From positions 62,001 through 126,000 of the forward strand of contig JAJKFJ010021226.1 in NCBI GenBank assembly GCA_027382625.1: a stretch of DNA of 64,000 bases, in the 5' to 3' direction. The notes under the pieces were generated by a model. The model saw only the letters and a program-made list of their open reading frames with translations, was not told where the DNA came from and did no database searches. How positions within the stretch are numbered: position 1 is the first letter of the stretch; each line of letters opens with the position of its first letter. The stretch is from Tetmemena sp. SeJ-2015. Its lineage: Eukaryota; Ciliophora; Spirotrichea; Sporadotrichida; Oxytrichidae. The translations under genes were made by a program, and so were the position numbers. Of this stretch, positions 55,868 through 64,000 are shown one piece after another.

Positions 55868-58260
55868 ATGAGTGAAACTTAAATCCTCGAGTACCAGCAT
55901 TCAGACATCCAGCAGCCACTTTTGGACAATTTTAGATAATCATTATTATTGTTCTAATTCTGCACAGCAGTTCGAAGAACCAGCTAAAAAGAAACAAATT
56001 TTGTTAAAGATTTGTAATAATAATTTTAAAGAGGCGCCCTAAGAGACAAAAGATGGATGCCGAGGAGTTCTTCAGTAAACTCGATAACAAAAGAGACACC
56101 CTCAAAGCCAAAGTATGTGAGATTATAAATTTTAAAAATATAGTTTCTATTATAGTATTTGATGTGACAAGAATTGTATTTAACCTTGTGGTGGGTGCAA
56201 TAATAGCAACAAAACAACCTCCATTTCTAAGGCTGCTTCTCAAAAAAAGCAGGCCTCTCAAAGAGTTAACTAAAGTCTCGAAGATGTCACTTACCTCGTG
56301 TAAGCATATTATTTATTTAAATTAATGCTGATAAAGGCCTATTTGTAATGATAGTAAAATAAATTTTTATATTTAAGAAGATATAAAAGAAGGATTTTAT
56401 CATTATACAATTTTCATCAATTCGAAATAATATATCATACATTAACTCAATTAATATGTGAGCTTTGGTTTCATTTATAAAGTAAAAATCACCTCTAATT
56501 TTAAGCTTAAAATTTATAAAAAATAAAAAGGAATAATTTAGTAACCTCGCAATGAGCGCTAGAAAGAAGGTAGCTGATGACGAACGTGAGGAGTGCAAAA
56601 AGGGGAGTCAATCTCTAAAAGGCAGCAAAGAGCATGACCTGTCTTCTTCTGATCACTCCCTCTCTTATAATAACTCCACTCAAGCTTTCATTTATATTCA
56701 TTTACTGTCCACCTTTGATCAGTCATGCAATAGGACAGACTCAAAAGTTAAATCATTATAACATTATAAGTATTCATAAGTTATTAACTCTAGCACCAGC
56801 CAAATTCATTCGTTCGGAGTGTCATCCTTAAACATCTCCTCACAGATGCCTTACACCAATTACTCTCACCCCTCTTACTAACAAACCGCAGAAGGCATTC
56901 CAAATCCCTCAGGCTTCGGATTATTCTTGGACGACCCAGCTCTAATTAATTACTTCAATCGATATATACATTTTTAGATTATTTTTGAGCGGCATTCATG
57001 AAATTCCACGGAATTAGCGAGGTACATCGGATTAGAATGATGGACTGGATGATTTAGGTCTTCAGAGTACTAAATAAGAAGAGTCCACGTACTTACATCT
57101 TAAACTCATTCACCTTATTAATTCTCACTATATCTTAGCTGGAAAGATCCTAGACTCCTACTTCCGCACTAAAATGCACCAGGGCCTGCAACTCGATAAG
57201 TCAGAGCTCCACATCGCTGGACTCAGCAGCATCTTCCTCGCCTCCAAATTTGAAGACACTAGACCTATCAGGATCAACCAGATCATTCGAATCATTGATT
57301 CAGTAGTTGATATCCATTTTTATCATGAGAGACGCCGCTCATGGAAAATTTTAGAAGGAGGAGATCTTGCTCCGTGAGTAGGACATTTTTTAGACTCTGG
57401 GCTGCAATTTATATCTAGAACATCACTTGGACACTGCCTCACAATTAGTTCTCACATTTTAAACTCTACTCTGTTTATATAATCTATATTATTGAATTGC
57501 TTAAGAGATTCTTGTACGAGAACCAACACCTCGAGATCAAAGTAAGTAAGTTATTTTTAATTTTTAATCAGCAAGGAGAATCAGTTAGAGATGTACAGAT
57601 TCATGGGATGCATGGGTCAGCTGATTGCGCATTCTATAGACTTACAGCAGTATTCTGCTGAATCTATTGGCCAGTCTCTCCTCTGGATCACCCTCAAATA
57701 CTTTAAGAATATTTTCAAGTACTCTCTCATCATCAACACTCAGCATGTATACATTGTAAATTATTTCTTAGCAAGAATTTGACTTCTCAACTCAGAACAC
57801 AGACAATTTAAACTTGCAGGAGCAGAAGCAAGCAACTCTTCTCTATCAATCCTTCAAGGCTTTTCTCAAGCAACAGGCTCTCGAAGGAGAGATCATTCAC
57901 TCTCACATATGAAATAAACCTAAACTGCAATATTTTTCAAATTCATATACATTAAGATGCTCAAGTAGAAGATCCAAACTCTCTACCTCAATTTAAAAAG
58001 GCAATAAAGTGAATGTTTTAACGTATTTCTAGGCTGAATAGCCCGCTCTTAAAAATCTTATAAAGAATTTCCCAGAGTATTTCACTCCTGAGTATCTTTA
58101 TTTATTTATCTTGACTTACATAGGTTTATAGTACGGTTTCTTGTCTAGTACTGAATAAGTGCTGAGATTTGAAATTGATTATTAATTCCATTCCTAAAAT
58201 TTATCTTTACTTTACTTTACTTTACTATTTATCTGGAATCATTCAGCAGAGTTTGAATGA
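55868..58260 (+). CDS. Cyclin (cyclin-box protein, A/B-like)
   Basis: Regulatory subunit of a cyclin-dependent kinase. ATG 55868 (MSETQILEYQHSDIQQPLLD), TGA 58258-58260. The N-tail is Ser/Asn-rich (KKKQKMDAEEFFSKLDNKRD; ARKKVADDEREECKKGSQSL). Cyclin box: HGISEVHRIRMMDWMIQVFR VLNKKSPRTYILAGKILDSY FRTKMHQ, then LQLDKSELHIAGLSSIFLAS KFEDTRPIRINQIIRI, and HGKFQKEEILLREQDIFQTL GCNLYLE, which carry the expected DWM..V, ASKxED and E..IL..L features. The C-terminal fold follows (LLKRFLYENQHLEI; MYRFMGCMGQLIAHSIDLQQ; SIGQSLLWITLKYFK). Seven IESs with clear pointers, including one that contains the dispersed repeat. The window shows no destruction box that I can identify with confidence, so B- versus A-type is open. 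Confidence 0.9.
55932..55959 (+). other. IES, pointer AATT
   Basis: AATT at 55928-55931 and 55956-55959. Excision joins IQQPLLDN to SAQQFEEPAKKK in frame. Confidence 0.75.
55999..56050 (+). other. IES, pointer ACAAA
   Basis: ACAAA at 55994-55998 and 56046-56050. Excision joins FEEPAKKKQ to KMDAEEFFSKLD in frame. Confidence 0.78.
56299..56549 (+). other. 251 bp IES, pointer ACCTCG
   Basis: ACCTCG at 56293-56298 and 56544-56549. Excision joins SLEDVTYL to AMSARKKVADDE in frame; the interior is very AT-rich. Confidence 0.85.
57103..57137 (+). other. IES, pointer ATCTTA
   Basis: ATCTTA at 57097-57102 and 57132-57137. Excision joins NKKSPRTYIL to AGKILDSYFRTK inside the cyclin box. Confidence 0.88.
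57296..57326 (+). other. IES, pointer ATCAT
   Basis: ATCAT at 57291-57295 and 57322-57326. Excision joins INQIIRI to MRDAAHGKFQKEE, restoring the cyclin box. Confidence 0.88.
58112..58234 (+). other. IES, pointer ATTTATCT, containing dispersed repeat
   Basis: ATTTATCT at 58104-58111 and 58227-58234. Excision joins TPEYLYLFI to WNHSAEFE and the TGA stop. The interior is almost entirely repeat copy 3. Confidence 0.82.
58119..58226 (+). repeat. Dispersed ~100 bp repeat, copy 3
   Basis: CATAGGTTTATAGTACGG... CTAGTACTGAATAAGTGCTG ...ATTCCTAAAAT then (TTTAC)n. It fills a cyclin IES, so it is removed with it. Confidence 0.85.
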
Positions 58261-58952
58261 ACTGAGATCCAGGCCTTCGCGAATGTGCTCGGGTCACTTA
58301 AATAAATCTTTAAATATAAGATATATTTTAATTGTCTACTTAAGCTAAGATATGTACACTTTGAGGGTGGCTACACGTTTTACCAAGTAAAAACAAGAAG
58401 CCTCTCTTCATAGTTCTCAATCACTAAAATTAATATTGCACTCTCATTTATATTTCTATTTGATGAATAATGAAAACTAACTTCATAATTTAAGGGATAG
58501 CTGCCCTACTTCCACTTTATTATAATATCACCCTAAGCCACTCCACTTTATCCACCCACCACTTGGATTTATTATTTTAATTACACACCCTAAACCAAAT
58601 ATCTTATTCACTTCCTTCACCATATAAAATAAAAACTCTCTATAGAAATATTCATTATTTTATTATTTATTTTTAATATTCTTAATGTGTTGTGCCAAAA
58701 TTAAGAAACAACTATTTTTAGCTTTGAGAATAAATAAACGTCAGAAAACAGCGCAAGTTTGATTAAAAGTCGTGGCAAATGGGCTTCATCCGTGCAAGTG
58801 CATAATATTTAATCTCATAGCGAGACAGTCAAAATAATTAATAATAATTAAACACAGCAATAAAACAACAATCGGTGCACAAATTTAACCAATCACACAA
58901 GCTCACAAAAATGTGCTCTCTTATTATGTTGTGTGATTTGTAAGCAAATCAG
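58261..58952 (+). other. Spacer
   Basis: AT-rich with a few C-rich runs (58510-58600); no frame recognised. Confidence 0.4.
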
Positions 58953-59587
58953 ATGCAGAGAATATTCAAACAATCAAACAGTATGCCAGTGGATAGTGAC
59001 AACGACCTAGCCTCCATCCGCACCCAAAACAGACACCTAGTATCTAATAACCCCAGCCTATCTTCCAACAAATAATTTAAAATCAATATAGGTGGATGAT
59101 GCATTTACTCTTTTAATTGGTGTTCTCTCAAATTACGTAGAAGAGTCTCTGTGAAGGATAAACTCAAATTTCAATTATCGTACTGTTTAGTTATTAAACA
59201 AGCGAACCATCCGCAATGACAGAAGAGGATGAGAATGTGATAGTTTCTCATAAACACTGTATTCCAGCATTCAACATGGAGAGCATCATTCTATTTTTAG
59301 CATTTACTTCAGAGAAGAGTCAGAAGAAAGCAGTGAGTCCTCCTTCTCAATATCCTTTTCTAAATAATTTTAAAGTGTATGGATTACTTTTCAAGTGTCT
59401 AGGATAGCCAGTAGGGTGATGGGATTTATGAAGACTTAATTAGTTTGGATTCCACCTTCAAACTCAATCTGGAGTCAAAATAAATCTATAAGGATGTATG
59501 TTTATTGAGATGTGCGAAGAGGACAGTGAAAATTCTTTGTTCATCGGATAGCCACATTATTCAAAACTATGGTTGAGTGATAAATGA
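58953..59587 (+). CDS. Hypothetical protein
   Basis: ATG 58953 opens MQRIFKQSNSMPVDSDNDLA SIRTQNRHLVSNNPSLSSNK. Further islands are VDDAFTLLIGVLSNYVEES (59093-59150), SVKDKLKFQLSYCLVIKQAN (59145-59210), IPAFNMESIILFLAFTSEKS (59260-59320), GDGIYEDLISLDSTFKLNLE (59415-59475) and EEDSENSLFIGQPHYSKLWL SDK with TGA 59585-59587. Frames change between islands, implying IESs or introns near 59075-59095, 59200, 59330-59410 and 59490-59515 that I did not resolve. No family recognised; a small soluble protein. Confidence 0.5.
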
Positions 59588-60603
59588 CTGATATGTATTT
59601 TAAGAATTTTTGTAATACGAATCTAAAAACCTAGAGAGTCCGATCATCATCCATTAAAAGAGAATGAATATTTTAAATTGAATCATCATAAAAATAGGCA
59701 GTCAAGGAAATATTAAAATTATTTATTTGTCATTTTTGTGATTGGAAAAGATATGAACAAAATTAGAGATAGCGGAGTCTCCATGCACTCAATGGAGTGG
59801 CTATCGGACACAGTTAGTGTTAATAAGGAGGGCAGTCTATATTTGGTTTAACGCCAGTGATTATGAATGGACTTAGATTATCTCAATTTATAATTTTCAA
59901 TTTTAAAAATAAATCTATATTTAGCAATCCTAAGAGGTAGTCTATATGAGGAGTATAATAACTTTTCAGCAATATAAATGACTTCTGTAAAAATAATTAG
60001 TATCCATTTGTAAATGCATTATTTATAAATCCATTTTAACTTATTTTATCCAAGGAAAGTTAACAGGGATAATTTATTAAAGCTTATTTATACAATATTT
60101 GTATATAATTCAGCAATTGGACTCAAAAATATCGCTAAATTATTTTTTAATATATCTTGAGATGTAATTTGGTTTGGTTTCTAAGTTACTTTGGATTTTG
60201 GGAGCCTACAAGCACGTTTTAGAGCGAGCCTAAGGGCCAAAAATCCAAAAATTAAGTAAATTTAACTTTCACTAAGCCGACTATTGCCATTACCAGTTCA
60301 TGGGAATAATTACATAATTAACTAATAGAGCATACTGTGTATATTCAAAAATCGGTGTGGCAAAATATAATTCAAACAGAATTTGCCTTAAATCAATAAT
60401 AGAAAGCACACTTAAGATGGTGAAGCCGCATTATAGCTTATATTATTATTTATTAAGAATATATTAATATCAAACAAACTAAATTATTCCATTGCGCACT
60501 TTATATTTAGCTCTAACCAGTTACAATTTATATTTCAAAGGTAGAAAACAAATTAAGATATAAGGACTAACAAGAATTTGTTTCTATGTTTTGATAATAG
60601 CTG
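59588..60603 (+). other. AT-rich spacer
   Basis: No conserved frame or repeat recognised. Confidence 0.4.
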
Positions 60604-63600
60604 TCACTTTTTCTTTGAAACGAAACCTTTTTCATTAAAATTGAAGACTGATTCGCTCAGGTCGGAGGATTCAGTCTCTTTAACAATCTCCACTTCATCG
60701 ATTCTATTGGATAATTTAGAAAGCAAAATTAAAAATATACCAAAGTATCGAAAATTATTGCTCAAAAGTATTTAATTAAAAGCAATTTAGTTTATGTTTA
60801 ATTACTCAAGAAAATTTTAAATTAAAAAAGGCTCTTAATTTACATAATAAACATTATAATCAAATGATGATTCAGAAGAAACAAAAAACCCTCCCAAATA
60901 TATTGCAATTATTTATTGGCGTGATTCTGATTAGACCTCCCCTTCCCATTAGATTTGAAAATGTGGTGCTGAAAGGAAAGAGCTTTTTCAAAGTGATTGA
61001 TTTTGAGTCTCTCCTTATCAATAGTCTAAGATGGAACAACCGCACTCTTTTTCTTCTCCTCATTCAAAAAATACAACTTACAGAAGCAAGATAGCTTAAT
61101 TTTAAATTTCGTAGAGAGCATTAGCAGCTTAGTCTTAAAATCCTCTATTTTCTCTTCCTGCACTACAGGTGGAAGGGAAAGCTTCTCTTCTATGCGCACC
61201 ATGCTATCCTCAAAGCTCTCTATCCTCTTGAAAGCTTAAATTAAATTAGCACTTGTATTTCAAAGCTAAGGAACTTTTGCCAGGTGTTTCACTTCCCGCC
61301 CTAACTAGTCCTTTCTTCTCATTGCCTAGACCCTGCTTGTAAAAGGAAGACTTGGCTATTTTCTCCAATATGAAATTGGGATTAGTTTCTAGCACTTTCT
61401 GATTTTGGACACCAGCTGTGAAACTCAAATTTTTGGGACTGTTGCTAATCTTAACGGGGGTGGTGGCGTTCTTTGGAGACTTCCCTCTCATAGATTATTT
61501 ATAAAAGATCACATTCTGAATTTAAATTAAAGATTTCTTGGAGCCCTACCGCGAAGGTACGCGTGATTCTCCTCCTGCAGAAGACTTGAGTCCTAAATTC
61601 AAAGACTCCCCCAAAAGCTAGCTTATTGGATTCTAGTTTCCAGAGTTGGGCCCCTCTTTAGCGTCATTTTAAAACAAATGGAAATTTTAATCTGAAAATC
61701 AACTCTTTTATAATTATATTTTGAGGAGTACCATGGAAAGAAAACTATTTCGATTTCATGGGCGAAAGTAGGGATTGAGTTAAGCGAGCGAGAAGAGGGT
61801 TGGGACTCACGCTTCCATCCGGCATGATCTCGTTATCATCGTTGTCTCTAGCCACGCAAGTGCTTATTCTCATTATAGACCCCAGGATCTATAAATTAAA
61901 GCACTTTCTATTAATTGATCTCACCCCTCGACCGTATTTTATTCTAGAAGAAGTTAGAGTCAGTCTGTTGAGAGTCTCTCTTTGAAATGAAGAAGCTATT
62001 CAGATTTTGCGACCTATAGATAATTGTGATAAGAAGTGAAAATTTACTAGTCGAAAGAAGATGCTTCTATCTTTATACTCGGAGCTCTGGAAAAATTAGC
62101 TCTTATAAAAGCTCCGATCTTTTTTAGAAGGTATCTGCTCGCGTGAGTTTAAAAATTAGTCTCCTGATCTAGTTCCACTATTTGAAATTTAAAATTAGCT
62201 AAGATATTTTTTTTGTACTTATTTCGTAGTCATGCATTATCTTATACTCCTCATTTATAAAATATTAGCACAGAGCCATTATAATTCCATTTTAGCCACC
62301 CATGATAATTAGTTTAGCAGAGCAAGCAGGATTAGGAGTGAACCTAGTCGGCTATGTCTGGGCAGAGCTTTTCATCTGGCCTGGTCTGCCTCTTGGTGTG
62401 GTTCCTCTATTCTCAATACTTGCATTAGTGCCTTGATGAGAGAGTGATATAGACTTCTTGTGGTTCATAAGAGAACGAACTTACTGACCCTAGGGAGATG
62501 CGCGGACTTGAGTATTTTGAGTAGATAACTGATTTGGGTTCAAGTGTGTCACTTATATATTGTTAACTTGCGGAGTATTGTGTGCCTGCTGCCTTCTGTT
62601 CCTTTGAGGTGGAGGAGTAATTGGATAGGAATCTATTATCACAGTGCTGAAGTTGAATCTAGCAGTCAGGCTTTGATAAAATCATGAATAAATTTTGATT
62701 GCAAAATGTAACTTGCTACCAAGTAAGGGAATCGAGATAGAGTACGTGCAGGTCGCTCAAAATATTTTAAGACTTCAGGGTGTCGTTTCTGCCTCCAAAT
62801 ACTATGAGCACATTTGATTTCAGATAGTAGTTCATGGAGTGCATGTATCTAGCTATTGGTAAATTTAAAATTTTAATATACTTTGTGGTGGCTTTCCAAT
62901 CGTTTTAGGCTTTTCAAGGTGATGCTTCCCATTAGAATCCACCCAAATAAGGAATAGGTCATTTGTAGGTAGACTGTTCTCATCTATCCCTCCAAAAATA
63001 TAGATGCCTTCTCTTTCGATATAAGAGTCAGCAATTGACCAGTCAATCTCATTAGACAGGCTTCTCATCTTAAATTTTTGCAGTTTCTGAGATTAGCTTG
63101 GACTGCATCTAACCGGCTAGAAAACTTGACAGTCGATTCTATCTTGATAAGGTCTGATCTTTTACTAATAGTAGACTGCTTGCATCCTTGCATAGGCTCT
63201 GTATGGGGCTTTGAGTTTTCCCGAAGACTATAGTTTTATTTGCTGCTTATTTTGCGGTTTTATTATAACAAAGTTTAAGATAGATATAATTATGGATTAT
63301 TTATGGAAAGGGGAATTTCCCTCCATTCAAAGAAACCTTTCTCACTTTTGCTTCCTTCCAAATTTATTCTAATTAGAGAGTTGGATATCTCTCCTCCCTC
63401 TGAGATCCCTCCATAAATTAATAATTTCACTTAAATATTTCTATGATATGAAATGTAGAGGTAGTTAATGATGAGGGAGCTTGCAGTCGCTCTGACTTTG
63501 TTTATGGGTTTCGTGAACTGCACGAAGTGCTTGTCAAAAGTAATTGGGTTGAAGAAAAGCATGTCTCCGAGGACAGTTCGCATTTTATTGCTCTTCATCG

Positions 63601-64000
63601 TGCCAGACTCCCCACCTAATATAACCAGCTGCTACTTGTACTGATAAGTTATTGGATCGTATCTATTGTACACGTCATTGTAAAGAAGTTGCTTGTCTTG
63701 AGCTGGATAAAAAATGATTAGAATTATGAATGCAAGGATCCTCATGCTCTTCGAAGAGGAGAGTTTATTACACGTCTAGGTACCGTGCTTTGGTAAAACC
63801 CTTTTTGAAAAAGCTTGAAGTCTTGCCCCCAAGAAGATATAAGGCCTGGTCTCCATCCTTAGAGCCTTCAACAAAGGTTAATGCGCAGCCCAAGTTGATG
63901 TGCTTCACTTAAATAAAATAGAACTTAAAGAAAGGAGTCAACCTGTTTAACAGTCACAAAGAAATCTCTGTTGTTAACAGGCTCTACGTTAGAAAGACGA
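60604..64000 (-). CDS. Second kelch-repeat protein with long basic, Ser-rich C-terminal tail; 5' end beyond window
   Basis: Minus strand, entering from the right edge. Kelch-type units: QQLVILGGESGTMKSNKMRT, VKLLIYGGISEGGEISNSLI (about 63360-63430), and REGIYIFGGIDENSLPTNDL (62960-63030). After VIIDSYPITPPPQRNRR a low-complexity tail runs (SQGTNAS-type; NRGTTPRGRPGQMKSSAQTQ), then IMGGQNGIIMALCQ, DSNFFQNKIRSRGEINQQKV, DNDDNEIMPDGSVSPNPLLA, RGKSPKNATTPVKISNSPKN, SFYKQGLGNEKKGLVRAG, IESFEDSMVRIEEKLSLPPV and the end SDLSESVFNFNEKGFVSKKK, TGA 60604-60606. No TGA separates the kelch part from the tail in the chosen frame between 62400 and 61880, so I treat them as one gene; two genes remain possible. 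One IES is fixed (61236-61266). Confidence 0.7.
61236..61266 (-). other. IES, pointer GCTTT (AAAGC on +)
   Basis: AAAGC at 61231-61235 and 61262-61266. Excision joins ETPGKSSLAF to KRIESFEDSMV in frame. Confidence 0.82.

Noticed and set aside
58119..58226. TTTAC tandem tail as a CRISPR-like or telomeric array
   Set aside because: Too short, no spacers, and shared as the end of a larger dispersed repeat.
60578..60775. Plus-strand open frame FETKPFSLKLKTDSLRSEDS
   Set aside because: The opposite strand reads IDEVEIVKETESSDLSESVF to a TGA and continues the second kelch gene, which is the better explanation.
1..64000. Reading the genes with the standard code
   Set aside because: Conserved families (carboxypeptidase, Sly1, cyclin, WD40, WASH) all contain in-frame TAA/TAG at Gln-like positions and end in TGA.
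1..64000. Paramecium, Tetrahymena or Euplotes origin
   Set aside because: Pointers are varied 3-10 bp words rather than TA, lie inside coding sequence with precise frame restoration, and TGA is a stop (not Cys).
1..64000. TBE-type or other autonomous transposon genes, and telomere-repeat (C4A4) termini
   Set aside because: I found no transposase with a recognisable motif and no C4A4 runs. Only non-autonomous repeats are supported.

Overview
This window is best read as micronuclear (germline) DNA of a hypotrich ciliate (Oxytricha/Stylonychia-type). Two observations support this. (1) Conserved genes read through only if TAA and TAG are glutamine and TGA is the sole stop. (2) Genes are cut by dozens of short AT-rich inserts. 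Each insert is flanked by a direct repeat of 3-10 bp with a different sequence each time (GAT, TTAG, GATGCAG, CAAGCAGGCG and so on). Removing the insert plus one repeat copy restores frame and conserved protein sequence. That is the MDS/pointer/IES layout of spirotrich germline genomes. Varied pointers argue against Paramecium or Euplotes (TA-bounded IESs), and precise excision inside coding sequence argues against Tetrahymena. Coding segments are about 40% GC and spacers/IESs about 20-25% by eye. GT-AG introns (about 32-100 bp) also occur.

Layout. 1-2829 (-): cyclic-nucleotide-gated, voltage-sensor K+-type channel with two cNMP domains, cut by the left edge. 3599-3970 (-): small acidic-tailed protein. 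3963-5877 (+): kelch protein. 5956-9150 (+): WASH homologue (Arp2/3 activator). 9337-12314 (+): coiled-coil protein. 12630-15132 (-): Gln-rich protein. 15209-18632 (-): cytosolic carboxypeptidase (tubulin deglutamylase family). 19193-21636 (-): Sly1 (SM protein). 22200-24713 (+): WD40 protein. 24994-26005 (+): mitochondrial-type ribosomal protein uS17. 26.4-47.7 kb: AT-rich region with a tandem germline duplication. Gene A (27.2-36.4 kb) and gene B (39.4-45.4 kb), each in about ten small MDSs, are each followed by a near-identical minus-strand block (C1, C2). 47791-49743 (-): pepsin-like protein with both catalytic motifs lost. 49989-53198 (-): large hypothetical protein. 55868-58260 (+): cyclin. 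58953-59587 (+): hypothetical. 60604 to beyond 64000 (-): second kelch protein with a long basic/Ser tail.

Most notable: in gene A the last MDS is separated from the previous one by a 4.6 kb IES that carries another 4 kb minus-strand open region. The homologous IES in gene B is 80 bp, at the same codons and with a related pointer, so this looks like a nested 'gene inside an IES'. Mobile or repeated DNA sits in IESs and spacers: a 609 bp near-perfect foldback element with an 8 bp target duplication, an approximately 350 bp element in two inverted copies (one enlarging an IES of gene B), and an approximately 100 bp repeat in three copies ending in (TTTAC)n.

The genes are unrelated housekeeping or cytoskeletal functions that would end on separate macronuclear nanochromosomes, so neighbourhood implies no pathway. 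Several single-base frame breaks, some in homopolymers, suggest residual assembly errors. Start and end coordinates of IES-interrupted genes are therefore outer limits.
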